Both the position numbers and the translations under genes were made by a program. The notes below the pieces were generated by a model. That model was not told where the DNA came from, did not search any database, and was given only the letters and a program-made list of their open reading frames with translations. A DNA stretch of 29,458 nucleotides from Thermococcus sp. Lineage in GTDB: Archaea > Methanobacteriota_B > Thermococci > Thermococcales > Thermococcaceae. The stretch's first letter is position 1, and each line of letters begins with the position of its first letter. Positions 15,856 through 23,041 of the stretch are shown piece after piece. The stretch covers positions 1 through 29,458 of the forward strand of contig JALTCK010000069.1 in assembly GCA_027074805.1 (NCBI GenBank), written 5' to 3'.

Positions 15856-16090
15856 ATGGTCAAGACGATAACGATTTCGGATGACGTTTACAACGAACTC
15901 GTCCGGATTAAGGGTAAAAATCCTTCAGCGAGCTGTTCCGAGAGCTTTTGAGGGAAAGGAAGGTAACGTTGACGCCCTGCGTCACCTCTATGGGATTCTG
16001 AGTGAAGAAGAGTATGAAGAGGCGAAACGGAAAGTCAAGGAGATTGAGGAGGAGTTTGAAAAATGGGGACAGTCCTTGACACAAACGTGA
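15856..16090 (+). pseudogene. Frameshifted VapB antitoxin (DUF217-type)
   Basis: The gene starts normally with MVKTITISDDVYNELVRIKGK, typical of the archaeal VapB (DUF217) family, with GGTGG before ATG 15856. At an A-run (15916-15920) one base appears to be missing; in frame 2 the sequence continues SFSELFRELLRERK. Near 15954-15962 a second one-base deletion moves it to frame 3, which reads GNVDALRHLYGILSEEEYEEAKRKVKEI and ends at 16090, overlapping the vapC start by 28 bp. In the original frame translation stops at 15949-15951. A repaired product would be about 78 aa. As written, the C-terminal toxin-binding part cannot be made from the normal start, though internal initiation in frame 3 is possible. 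Confidence 0.75.
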
Positions 16091-16440
16091 TAATCGAGAT
16101 CGCCAGGGGCAACCGCGAAGTCTTTGAAAAAGTTATGGCTTTGGATAACACCTTTTACATGACCTCAATAACCAAATTTGAGATTCCTGTCGGAATGCCT
16201 AAGAAAGACGAGCTCGTATGGCTTGAAGCCCTAATCGAGCTTCCATTTGATGGGAAATGTGCCGAGATGGCCGCATATCTACACAAAAAGTTGCAGGGGA
16301 GAGGAAACCCAATGTCTATCAGGGATTTGTTCATAGCTTCAACAGTCATTGTCAATGACTTGCCTTTGATAACACTTGACCGTGACTTTGAAGTCCTGAG
16401 GGAGTTTGGAGTTGACGTGAATCTCCTGGAGGAACGTTAA
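16063..16440 (+). CDS. vapC: VapC-type PIN-domain ribonuclease toxin
   Basis: A 125-aa PIN-domain toxin, expected to cleave RNA with Mg2+ and to be held inactive by VapB. All four acidic positions are in place: D6 in VLDTN, E40 in TKFE, D88 in IRDLFIAS and D106/D108 in LDRDF. Length and motif spacing are normal, so the reading frame looks fully intact. ATG 16063 lies within the 3' end of the vapB remnant, with GAGGAGGAG a few bases upstream, as in normal vapBC pairs. What is odd is that its antitoxin gene carries two frameshifts. Its 3' end overlaps the convergent toroid-protein gene by 4 bp. Confidence 0.9.
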   Translation: MGTVLDTNVIIEIARGNREVFEKVMALDNTFYMTSITKFEIPVGMPKKDELVWLEALIELPFDGKCAEMAAYLHKKLQGRGNPMSIRDLFIASTVIVNDLPLITLDRDFEVLREFGVDVNLLEER

Positions 16441-17903
16441 CGCCATTTTCCGGCCGCAAATCCAAGGAATATGCCGATGATAATTCCGGCAATGAGAATT
16501 CCCGCCAACTTCCAAGGAATTCCTGAGTTGGACATCCCGCTGGGGGTTTCTGGCCTGTTCTTCTCCCACCTTCTGCTGTACAGGCTCAGGGCTACCAGCG
16601 CGGAGGCATCCCCGTCGAAGCTCATAGATCCCCTGGGACTTGCCAGTTCAAGGGACTTCAGCCCTTCGCGGTTGTTCTTTTCACCCGCGAGATAGAGCCA
16701 TATCAGTGCTATCGCAGTCGAGTAAACATCGTGGTTCCAGGAGCCGTCCAGGTTCGGGGATTCGATCACAGCGTAGTTTCTTCCGTCGTTGAACTGGAAA
16801 ATGCTTCTTTCGGTGTATCCAGTTCCGACGAAAAGTACGTAGTTCCTCGGAAGCTCTGAATAGAGCCTCATTCTTCCCTTGAAGAAACCGGACTCGTTGG
16901 CTAATAGGGGTTCCTTCGAGCGTATGAGAAACCTGCTTCCTGGGACTGGATTGACGCTTATTTCGACCCTCTTTCCGGTTCCATTCCATGTTTTGACTGT
17001 TTCCCAGCCGTTTACGGTGTGAACCATCTCCTTCACGGTGTAGTTTGTAACTCCCTTGAAGCTCAGTCTCAGCATCACGTTTCCGGAGTACTGCGTTTCT
17101 TTAAGCAGGGAGCTCATGAAATCGAGCGTTTTCCTTGGGACGGTCATGTTCCCCTCCCTCAGGAAGAGCAGGGGCAGAACCACGCTCTCGTAGGGTGCCC
17201 TCATGTCGCGGTAGGCCATCGGAAAGATGAAGCCCGTGAAGAAGTTGTCGGCGTAGGGTTCAACAAGCCTCTCCGGCGTTAGCCTCTCCCTCAGCCACCT
17301 CCACTCTTTCGAGACGTTGTAGCCGAGCCGTGAGAGGGCCGCCACAGCGTAGGCCGTCGCGACGAGACTGGGAGACTCGTTTAACCTGTGTAGTCCAGTC
17401 TTATCCCAGTAGAGATAAACCTTACTCGTCCAGTGGTTTTCAGTCTCGTTCTTCAGGAGGAACTGGGCCGCTTTCTCTATTTCCTTTGAGTCTGGGCTTT
17501 CTCCAGCCTCGAGGAGAGCTAAAATTGCTAAGCCGGTTCCCGCGGCTTTTGAGAGCTCCCAGTAGAACCACCCCGAATCAGGTTCGATGTAGTCATCCGT
17601 CACTATCGCCGGAAACGAGCCGTCCTCCCCTTGCTTTGACTCTATCCCCCGGACCAGCACTCGAAACTCACTTGAGTTTCGTAGGTAGCCGCTCCGTGCG
17701 AGGGCTATGACCTTCAGGCAGGTGAGGTAAAAGCTCTCATTATCCTCAAAGGTGCTCCAATCGGAGACGCTTTCTGTGTTATCCCAGGGGTAGGAGTGAA
17801 GCGCTCTCCTCTGGTACTCTCCAGTATAAGGGTCCTGGATAGCCGAGGAAATTGGCGATAGGAGCAGAAGGATAATGAAGGCAATGAGGAGACATCGTTT
17901 CAT
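16437..17903 (-). CDS. Secreted membrane-anchored protein with alpha/alpha-toroid (terpene cyclase-like) repeats
   Basis: A 488-aa protein with a signal peptide (residues 1 to about 21), a long outside region and a C-terminal membrane anchor (about 462-482) followed by a short basic tail. Two repeats recall the QW/prenyltransferase toroid: EDGSFPAIV after a helix near residue 95, and DGSWNHDVYSTAIALIWLYL near 385-405; helices such as TGLAILALLEAGE and ATAYAVAALSRLGYN are spaced like toroid helix pairs. The same fold occurs in squalene-hopene cyclases, prenyltransferases and complement/alpha-macroglobulin domains. About ten Asn sequons support export. No cyclase DxDD motif is seen, so a binding or structural role is as likely as catalysis. 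ATG 17903 (GTG 17912 possible) lies just after a TATA box. Confidence 0.72.
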   Translation of the reverse strand: MKRCLLIAFIILLLLSPISSAIQDPYTGEYQRRALHSYPWDNTESVSDWSTFEDNESFYLTCLKVIALARSGYLRNSSEFRVLVRGIESKQGEDGSFPAIVTDDYIEPDSGWFYWELSKAAGTGLAILALLEAGESPDSKEIEKAAQFLLKNETENHWTSKVYLYWDKTGLHRLNESPSLVATAYAVAALSRLGYNVSKEWRWLRERLTPERLVEPYADNFFTGFIFPMAYRDMRAPYESVVLPLLFLREGNMTVPRKTLDFMSSLLKETQYSGNVMLRLSFKGVTNYTVKEMVHTVNGWETVKTWNGTGKRVEISVNPVPGSRFLIRSKEPLLANESGFFKGRMRLYSELPRNYVLFVGTGYTERSIFQFNDGRNYAVIESPNLDGSWNHDVYSTAIALIWLYLAGEKNNREGLKSLELASPRGSMSFDGDASALVALSLYSRRWEKNRPETPSGMSNSGIPWKLAGILIAGIIIGIFLGFAAGKWR

Positions 17904-17931
17904 GGGATCCACGCTCTTGAGTCTGGTCAGG

Positions 17932-17941
17932 ACTTTATAAC
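17932..17941 (-). promoter_or_regulatory. TATA box of the toroid-protein gene
   Basis: Minus-strand TTATAAAG lies directly after the ASCH gene stop. The predicted transcript start near 17911 is within 8 bp of ATG 17903, so the message should be leaderless or nearly so; no ribosome binding site is visible. Confidence 0.55.
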
Positions 17942-17942
17942 C

Positions 17943-18287
17943 CTACTCACCCTGCCCAACCCACGCAACGGGCTCAACCTCTATCGCCACAACACCGTAC
18001 TTCCTCTCTTTCTCCTCTGAATAAAACCGCCTGTAAACTTTCACGCCCTCCTCGATGTCTTTAACTCCGGGAAGGACGTTCTCCAAACCTTCCTTTTCAA
18101 GCATCTCTCTGAAGGATGAGTAAACACGGACGTCCTTGACAACGCATATCAGCTTGTTCTCGAAGACTATCTCGTCCCCCGGCTTTATCCCCTGCCTCTT
18201 CTCGTCGTATAACCGGCCTTCGATTTTCTTTTTGCCCTCGGCTATGGCCTTTAGGTACTCCTCCTGCAGACCCATCCTCCACCTCAT
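17943..18287 (-). CDS. ASCH-domain protein
   Basis: A 114-aa protein consisting of one ASCH domain, a beta-barrel related to PUA that binds RNA or nucleotides. The family features are GLQEEYLKAIAEGKKKIEGRLYDEKRQ (residues 6-32), with the conserved GxKxxExR core, then IKPGDEIVF and later VKDVRVYSSFREML. The cellular substrate is unknown; related bacterial ASCH proteins hydrolyse modified cytidines, which is only a hint. ATG 18287 is 9 bp after the flavoprotein stop with GAGGTGG between, so the two form an operon. A second ATG at 18275 is possible, but the longer start keeps the RWRM segment usual in archaeal members. Confidence 0.85.
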   Translation of the reverse strand: MRWRMGLQEEYLKAIAEGKKKIEGRLYDEKRQGIKPGDEIVFENKLICVVKDVRVYSSFREMLEKEGLENVLPGVKDIEEGVKVYRRFYSEEKERKYGVVAIEVEPVAWVGQGE

Positions 18288-18296
18288 GGAACCACC

Positions 18297-19409
18297 TCAC
18301 ACCAGGTAGCGCACTATGCTAGGGCTTATCTTTATGAGCCTCGCCAGGAGTTTGGGCCTCTTCAGGATGGCCTTTGCCGTTTTCAGGTGGTCGTCGAACT
18401 CAGCCTGGCTCTCTATGACCTCAATCGCCTCCCTGCTTCCGAGGACTTCGAAGACCCTCTCGATGTCTTCCTGGTTCATCCCGAGGAAAGCCCTCCTGAA
18501 CTTCAGACCGAAAGATATCTGCTTCTTTATCACCTTGCAGAGCTTCTCGTAATCTCCTAGTCTTCCATTAAGGATGGCCTCGGCCAGCGCGTTGGCGCAG
18601 AATGCACCGAAGACTATCCCCCCCGCAGTGGTGGGCTTTATCTGGAGCGCGGCATCACCGAGGAGTGCCACGTTCCCCCTCACCCAGGGTTTCCTCCAGC
18701 CGAGTCCGACGCTCCCGGTCTTGAACTCAAGCGCTGAGGTTGGCTTCAGCATCCTGACCCTCAGAAACTTCCGGAAGCTCCTCAAACTCCCGAGGGTCCC
18801 AACCCTCGCCACTCTCTCGTTCAGCGGAACCACCCAGGAGAAAAAGACGTCGTTGATGTCCTTGTTGACCCACACTTCGGCGAAATCCGGCCTGAACTCC
18901 CCCATGACCTCTAACTCGTAGCCGCTCAAAAACTCCGCCTCGGTCCTTGCCTCGATGGCCTTAGCCACTGTGCTGTTCACCCCGTCTGCGCCAACGTAGT
19001 ATCCGGCCTCTATCTCGAGCCTCTCTCCAACGTGTTGAACAACGGCCCTTCCATTTTTGAAGCCCTGAAAGGTCGCTCCGAGGTAGTAATCGGCCCCTTT
19101 CTCAATCGCCCTCTCTGCCAGCCCTCTCTCGAGGCCCTTCCTGTCGATCACGTAGGCCTGCGCCGAGCTCCGGCTTATCTCGAAGCTCTGGATTCTCGAG
19201 TAGAAGACTGCCCCTCGGAGCTCATTTAGAACGGCTTCCTCAGGAAGAGCAAGGCGTTTGTAGTTCTTGGCGCCTATTACCCCCGTACAAGCCTTTCCTC
19301 CGAAGGAGCCCTTTCTCTCGATTACTCCTACCCTCATCTCGCCAGCCAGAAGGTTCGCGAGGTAGTTGCCGGCCGGCCCGCCTCCGATTATAAGAACGTC
19401 GTACCTCAT
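18297..19409 (-). CDS. Geranylgeranyl reductase-like FAD-dependent oxidoreductase
   Basis: A 370-aa flavoprotein. The FAD-binding Rossmann motif is IIGGGPAG (7-14) and ends in VIERKG; a second FAD contact is NVALLGDAALQIKPTTAGGI near 255-275. The segment GGKACTGVIG (about 38-47) contains a cysteine at the position of the conserved substrate-site cysteine of geranylgeranyl reductases, which saturate the isoprenoid chains of archaeal lipids. Some members of the family do other reductions, so the substrate is inferred. There is no signal peptide. ATG 19409 is chosen over TTG 19421; the TATA box at 19431-19440 predicts a start at about 19409, so the message may be leaderless. It is followed by the ASCH gene. 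Confidence 0.8.
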   Translation of the reverse strand: MRYDVLIIGGGPAGNYLANLLAGEMRVGVIERKGSFGGKACTGVIGAKNYKRLALPEEAVLNELRGAVFYSRIQSFEISRSSAQAYVIDRKGLERGLAERAIEKGADYYLGATFQGFKNGRAVVQHVGERLEIEAGYYVGADGVNSTVAKAIEARTEAEFLSGYELEVMGEFRPDFAEVWVNKDINDVFFSWVVPLNERVARVGTLGSLRSFRKFLRVRMLKPTSALEFKTGSVGLGWRKPWVRGNVALLGDAALQIKPTTAGGIVFGAFCANALAEAILNGRLGDYEKLCKVIKKQISFGLKFRRAFLGMNQEDIERVFEVLGSREAIEVIESQAEFDDHLKTAKAILKRPKLLARLIKISPSIVRYLV

Positions 19410-19429
19410 TCTCACACCCAACCCTGATG

Positions 19430-19452
19430 GATTTTTAAGGCTAAAAACCTTA
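19430..19452. promoter_or_regulatory. Divergent promoters for the flavoprotein and pcp genes
   Basis: The 60-bp divergent gap holds minus-strand CCTTAAAAAT (19431-19440), predicting a transcript start at about 19409, and plus-strand CTAAAAACCTTA (19441-19452), predicting a start near ATG 19470. The two boxes sit back to back. Confidence 0.45.
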
Positions 19453-19469
19453 ACCCTTCTGGTGGTTCT

Positions 19470-20072
19470 ATGAAGGTTCTAGTTACTGGTTTCGAGCCCT
19501 TCGGTGGGGAAAAAATAAACCCCTCATGGGAGGCCGTTAAAGCACTTCCCGACGAGATGGCGGGAGCAGAGATAGTGAAGCACTGCCTCCCGGTGACGTT
19601 CAGGGGCGTTAGGGAAATCCTCCCGAGGCTCATCGTTAAGGAAAGGCCTGACGTGGTCATTCTGACGGGTCAGGCCGGCGGGAGGCCTAACATTACCATC
19701 GAGCGTGTCGCGATAAACGTGATGGACTCGGAGATGGCCGATAACGAGGGGTTTAAGCCAGAAGACGAGCCCCTCTTCGAGGGAGCTCCAGCGGCCTACT
19801 TCTCGACGCTCCCCATAAAGGCCATCGTAAGGGCCTTGAGAAACGCGAGAATACCGGCTTCCGTCTCCAACAGCGCCGGAACCTACGTCTGCAACGCGGC
19901 CATGTTCACTGCCCTCCACACGATAGGAGTGGCGGGAATGGAAACGAGGGCGGGCTTCATACACGTGCCCTTCAGCCACGAGCAGGCCCTCGACAAACCG
20001 CGACCTTCGATGGCTCAGAAGACCATAAACAAGGCCATAGAGGTCGCGGTTAGAACCTCGATAAGGGTCTGA
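19470..20072 (+). CDS. pcp: Pyroglutamyl-peptidase I (pyrrolidone carboxyl peptidase)
   Basis: A 200-aa cytoplasmic cysteine peptidase (family C15) that removes N-terminal pyroglutamate from peptides. The catalytic triad is visible: E78 in ITIERVA, C141 in GTYVCN and H165 in GFIHVPF. The N-terminal VTGFEPFGG and NPSWEAV segments are family hallmarks. Length matches archaeal enzymes (about 200-210 aa). ATG 19470 follows GGTGG. It is separated from DUF460 by 38 bp containing the DUF460 promoter, so it is probably transcribed alone. Confidence 0.97.
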   Translation: MKVLVTGFEPFGGEKINPSWEAVKALPDEMAGAEIVKHCLPVTFRGVREILPRLIVKERPDVVILTGQAGGRPNITIERVAINVMDSEMADNEGFKPEDEPLFEGAPAAYFSTLPIKAIVRALRNARIPASVSNSAGTYVCNAAMFTALHTIGVAGMETRAGFIHVPFSHEQALDKPRPSMAQKTINKAIEVAVRTSIRV

Positions 20073-20075
20073 AAC

Positions 20076-20085
20076 CTTTTTAAAT
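20076..20085 (+). promoter_or_regulatory. TATA box of the DUF460 gene (leaderless)
   Basis: CTTTTTAAAT lies 26-35 bp before ATG 20111, so the transcript should begin within a few bases of the start codon. No ribosome binding site is seen between them. Confidence 0.6.
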
Positions 20086-20110
20086 CTCTTTTCCTACCCC
20101 CTACAAACCC

Positions 20111-22111
20111 ATGAGGGTGAGGCCTATTCTAATCCTCGGAGTCGACATAATAGGCGAGAACCCGAAGAAGTTTGCCGTCGTGAGCTGGCTCAACGGAAAA
20201 CTGGAGAGAAAGGGTGAGTTCACCTTCTATCGCCTGATCCGCTTCATACAAGCTAAGAGGCCCGACATCGTCGCCATCGACAGCGTTACCGAGCTCGGCG
20301 ACGACCTCAGGAAGTTTTTGAGGGCCCTTCCTCCAGAGACCAAGCTCGTCCAGGTAACCGGACGACCCGGGGAACAGAGAAGTTTACAGAGCCTGGCAAA
20401 GGAGCACGGGATAAGGACGGTTGACCGCTTCGACCCCTACGAGGAGGCCAAGCTTGCCGCACTCCTCGCGAGCAAGGGGGTTGGCTATGAGGTTTTGGCT
20501 TTCGAGGACGAGGTCATCGTCAAGGTAACCCGCGGGAGGAGCCACGGGAAGGGCGGCTGGAGCCAGGACCGCTATAGAAAGCGCGTCCACAACCTCGTCC
20601 GCGACAAGGTTAGGGAGATAGAGGACAGACTTAGGAGGGCTGATATTCCCTTCGACCTCGAGACCGAGGAGAGGGACTATGGTTTGGCAAGGGGTGAGTT
20701 CAGGGTTTACGCGAGCAGGGAAGAGCTGGCAGGCCTGATACGGCCCATGCGTGGAGGGGATGTTGAAATCAGGATTCAGCCCGTTGAGAGGGCTGAACTT
20801 GGCTTTGCACCTCTTAAAGGTGAAGAAGCCATCAAAGAAAGGAAGAGCATAATAGTCGGAATCGATCCCGGGATAACCGTCGGCATAGCGGCCATAGACC
20901 TGAACGGTAGAATAGTTGCCCTCCATAGCCAGAGGAACATGCCCGTTGGAGAGGTATTCCGATTCGTGAGCGAGATTGGACATCCGGTGATAGTTGCGAC
21001 CGACGTTTCTCCGGCGCCGGGATTCGTCGAGAAGATAGCGCGCTCCTTCAAAGCCCAGCTCTTCGTTCCAAGGGAGAGCCTTAGGATAGAAGAGAAGAAC
21101 GAGATTCTCAGAAATCTGGGAATTACAGTTGAGGATGATCACCAGCGTGATGCCTTGGCTGCAGCTTATAAGGCCTACCTAAGGCTCAAGCCGAAGTTGG
21201 AGCATATCGATGCAAGGCTCAGGGAGGCCGGTTTGACCAATAAGGCTGATGAAGTGAAGGCCCTCGTTATAGGGGGCTACAACCTAGGTGAAGCCATGCA
21301 GAGGGTTTCTGTGAGGGAAAGGAAGAGGGAGAAGACAGAGGGGTCAGCACGGGAGAGCATCGATGTTACTCCGTACATAAGGCGCATCAGGGAGCTTGAG
21401 GAGAAGATGGACCTTTTGGAGAGGGAAAATGACGAGCTTAGACGGATAATCCGGGAGCAGAGGAGGACGATAGAGAGGCTCGAGAGAAAAATAGCCGACT
21501 ATGATGAGGAGGTGAGAAGAAAGCTCCTACGTGAGAGGGAGCTTGAGACCAAAGTAAAACGCATTGAAATACTTGAGAAACAGTTGAGGGAGGCTAAGGC
21601 TCTCATAGAGAGGCTGGGCAGGGACTTGGTACAGGTTAAGCGCATGAACGTTGTTGAGATACGCGGTTCGGCAGTCCCGCTTAAGGTCCTGAGGGTTCTC
21701 AGCTGGCGTGAACTCGAGAGGATAGAGCGCGAGGTGGGATTGAGGAAAGGAGATGTCATTTTCGTATTAAATCCTGCCGGAGCAGGAAAGGCTATAGCGG
21801 AAGAGCTCGTCGGGAGGGGGATAAAGGCATTGATAACTGAGAAACCCCTCCCCGGACCTGTGAGGGAGATCCTACGTGAGGCCCACATTCCCTTCTTTAC
21901 AAGTGGGGAGTTGGACGTGAAGAGGGTTGATGAGTTCGCGGTTGTGGAGCGTGAGAGGCTCGAGATGGCCATAGAAGAGCTGTTGGAACGGTGGGAAGAG
22001 GAGGACAGGGTGAGGGAAGCCGAGAGGCTGCTCAGGCTGGTGGACGAGTACCGCCTCGAGAGGAAAAAGGAACTGATGAAGAAGGCCGAGGAAGAGGGTC
22101 GAAAGCTTTAA
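20111..22111 (+). CDS. DUF460 / COG2433 protein with two RNase H-fold domains and a coiled coil
   Basis: A 666-aa archaeal protein of the DUF460 family, predicted from fold to be a nuclease of the RuvC/YqgF group; no activity is established that I know of. Domain 1 (about 5-130) begins with LILGVDIIG (D12) and has VAIDSVTELG (D57). Domain 2 (about 245-360) begins with IVGIDPGITVGIA (D252) and ends in DDHQRDALAAAY (342-353), which carries the acidic pair expected for an RNase H active site. A long charged coiled coil covers about 417-515. A C-terminal alpha/beta domain with VIFVLNPAGAGKAIAEELVGRG (about 550-575) follows, then a basic helix. The start codon is supported by a TATA box giving a leaderless message. 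Confidence 0.86.
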   Translation: MRVRPILILGVDIIGENPKKFAVVSWLNGKLERKGEFTFYRLIRFIQAKRPDIVAIDSVTELGDDLRKFLRALPPETKLVQVTGRPGEQRSLQSLAKEHGIRTVDRFDPYEEAKLAALLASKGVGYEVLAFEDEVIVKVTRGRSHGKGGWSQDRYRKRVHNLVRDKVREIEDRLRRADIPFDLETEERDYGLARGEFRVYASREELAGLIRPMRGGDVEIRIQPVERAELGFAPLKGEEAIKERKSIIVGIDPGITVGIAAIDLNGRIVALHSQRNMPVGEVFRFVSEIGHPVIVATDVSPAPGFVEKIARSFKAQLFVPRESLRIEEKNEILRNLGITVEDDHQRDALAAAYKAYLRLKPKLEHIDARLREAGLTNKADEVKALVIGGYNLGEAMQRVSVRERKREKTEGSARESIDVTPYIRRIRELEEKMDLLERENDELRRIIREQRRTIERLERKIADYDEEVRRKLLRERELETKVKRIEILEKQLREAKALIERLGRDLVQVKRMNVVEIRGSAVPLKVLRVLSWRELERIEREVGLRKGDVIFVLNPAGAGKAIAEELVGRGIKALITEKPLPGPVREILREAHIPFFTSGELDVKRVDEFAVVERERLEMAIEELLERWEEEDRVREAERLLRLVDEYRLERKKELMKKAEEEGRKL

Positions 22112-22113
22112 AT
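22104..22113 (+). promoter_or_regulatory. Possible TATA box overlapping the DUF460 stop codon
   Basis: CTTTAAAT spans the last codon and stop of DUF460. A start about 26 bp on falls at 22136, exactly at an in-frame ATG of the next gene, which suggests a leaderless message. Confidence 0.45.
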
Positions 22114-22135
22114 GAACTTCTCCTTCTTTCCTTTG

Positions 22136-22747
22136 ATGGTCCACAATAAAGAGGTTTCCACGATAATTTCATCCATAGGCTTGATTTTCTTGGGCTTTCT
22201 CACGGCCTTTCACAACCACCGCGCGGATCACCTGGTGAGAACTTCTTGGGCCATGGGACTTCTCCTTTCGCTACTCTTGCTTCATTTAAAGGTTTCTAAG
22301 CCTGGGGGGCTTCTGGGAGCACTGCTGTCGCCCCTCTTTGATATAAAAACCGTCGCCATTCTTGCAGTCTTTCTCGCCGTTCATGTAAGTCTTGTGAACG
22401 TTCCATTCACGAGCTACGACCTCTTTCATAAGGATTGGACCAACGCGGATATGATAAGTCACTTCCTCGGCGGCATGACAGTCTGGCTGATGATAACCGA
22501 GGTTCTTAATGAGCTCTCGAGCGAAGGGTTCATTCCGCGGGAGAGGGTTGTGGTGTACTCCTTCATACTCTTCTACGCCATAGCTCTTGGGTGGGAGGTG
22601 GCAGAAAAACTCAGTGAGAGTGAGATAAGCTTCATCCATGAGAGCATCGCCAATAAATCCCGTGACGTCCTCATGGATACCTTGGGGGCCCTTATGGGGC
22701 TTTGGATGGTTCGAAAGAAAGGTTACCCTTATTCGCTTAACGATTGA
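22136..22747 (+). CDS. Polytopic membrane protein, unknown (DUF2238-like features)
   Basis: A protein of about 203 aa with five to six hydrophobic segments. The most informative part is polar residues inside the membrane region: WTNADMISHFLGGM (about 101-114), then ALGWEVAEKL, and near the end IANKSRDVLMDTLGALMGL. This D..SH.LGG / GWE..E / D...D..G pattern resembles the DUF2238 (YjdF-like) membrane family, but I am not certain. ATG 22136 is chosen because a TATA box lies 26 bp before it; ATG 22112, directly after the DUF460 stop, would add eight residues. Its 3' end overlaps the convergent regulator gene by 19 bp. Confidence 0.68.
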   Translation: MVHNKEVSTIISSIGLIFLGFLTAFHNHRADHLVRTSWAMGLLLSLLLLHLKVSKPGGLLGALLSPLFDIKTVAILAVFLAVHVSLVNVPFTSYDLFHKDWTNADMISHFLGGMTVWLMITEVLNELSSEGFIPRERVVVYSFILFYAIALGWEVAEKLSESEISFIHESIANKSRDVLMDTLGALMGLWMVRKKGYPYSLND

Positions 22748-23037
22748 AACCCGTTGAGAGCTTCCCTCAAGTTTTTCATATAGTTGCCCGTTTCTTCAGC
22801 ACCTTTCTCGGTTATCCTCACTGCCGTTCTGGGTCTGTCAGCTATGACTTTGAAAACTTCAATGTAGCCGGCTTTCTGGAGGGCCTTTAGATGTGAATCA
22901 AGGTTTCCGGGGGTTATTTCGAGCACCTTTAGAAGGTCCCTGAAAAGAACCTTTCCCCTGGGGAGGAGGTAAAGCATTATCGCCAGCCTGATGGGATTCC
23001 CAAGCACGTGGTTCTTGGCTAGATCCTTCAGTCCCAT
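22729..23037 (-). CDS. Winged-helix transcriptional regulator
   Basis: A 102-aa single-domain winged-helix DNA-binding protein, similar to archaeal HTH_34/ArsR-type regulators. The visible order is an initial helix (LGNPIRLAIMLYLL), helix-turn-helix FRDLLKVLEITPGNLDSHLKALQKAGYIE (about 32-60, recognition helix around NLDSHLKAL), and the wing with VFKVIADRPRTAVRITEKG. No ligand or metal site is obvious. ATG 23037 is preceded by GGTGAT and lies 4 bp after the stop of the membrane protein gene, so the pair is translationally coupled. Such pairs often have the membrane protein controlling the regulator, which is inference. Confidence 0.9.
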   Translation of the reverse strand: MGLKDLAKNHVLGNPIRLAIMLYLLPRGKVLFRDLLKVLEITPGNLDSHLKALQKAGYIEVFKVIADRPRTAVRITEKGAEETGNYMKNLREALNGFQSLSE

Positions 23038-23041
23038 TATA

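Noticed and set aside
15910..15965. Programmed frameshifting in vapB
   Set aside because: Two separate shifts would be needed in about 45 bases, no slippery heptamer with a downstream structure was seen, and VapB families do not use frameshifting as far as I know.
20384..21142. 252-aa minus-strand frame inside DUF460
   Set aside because: Antisense shadow; the plus-strand gene carries clear family motifs through the same region.
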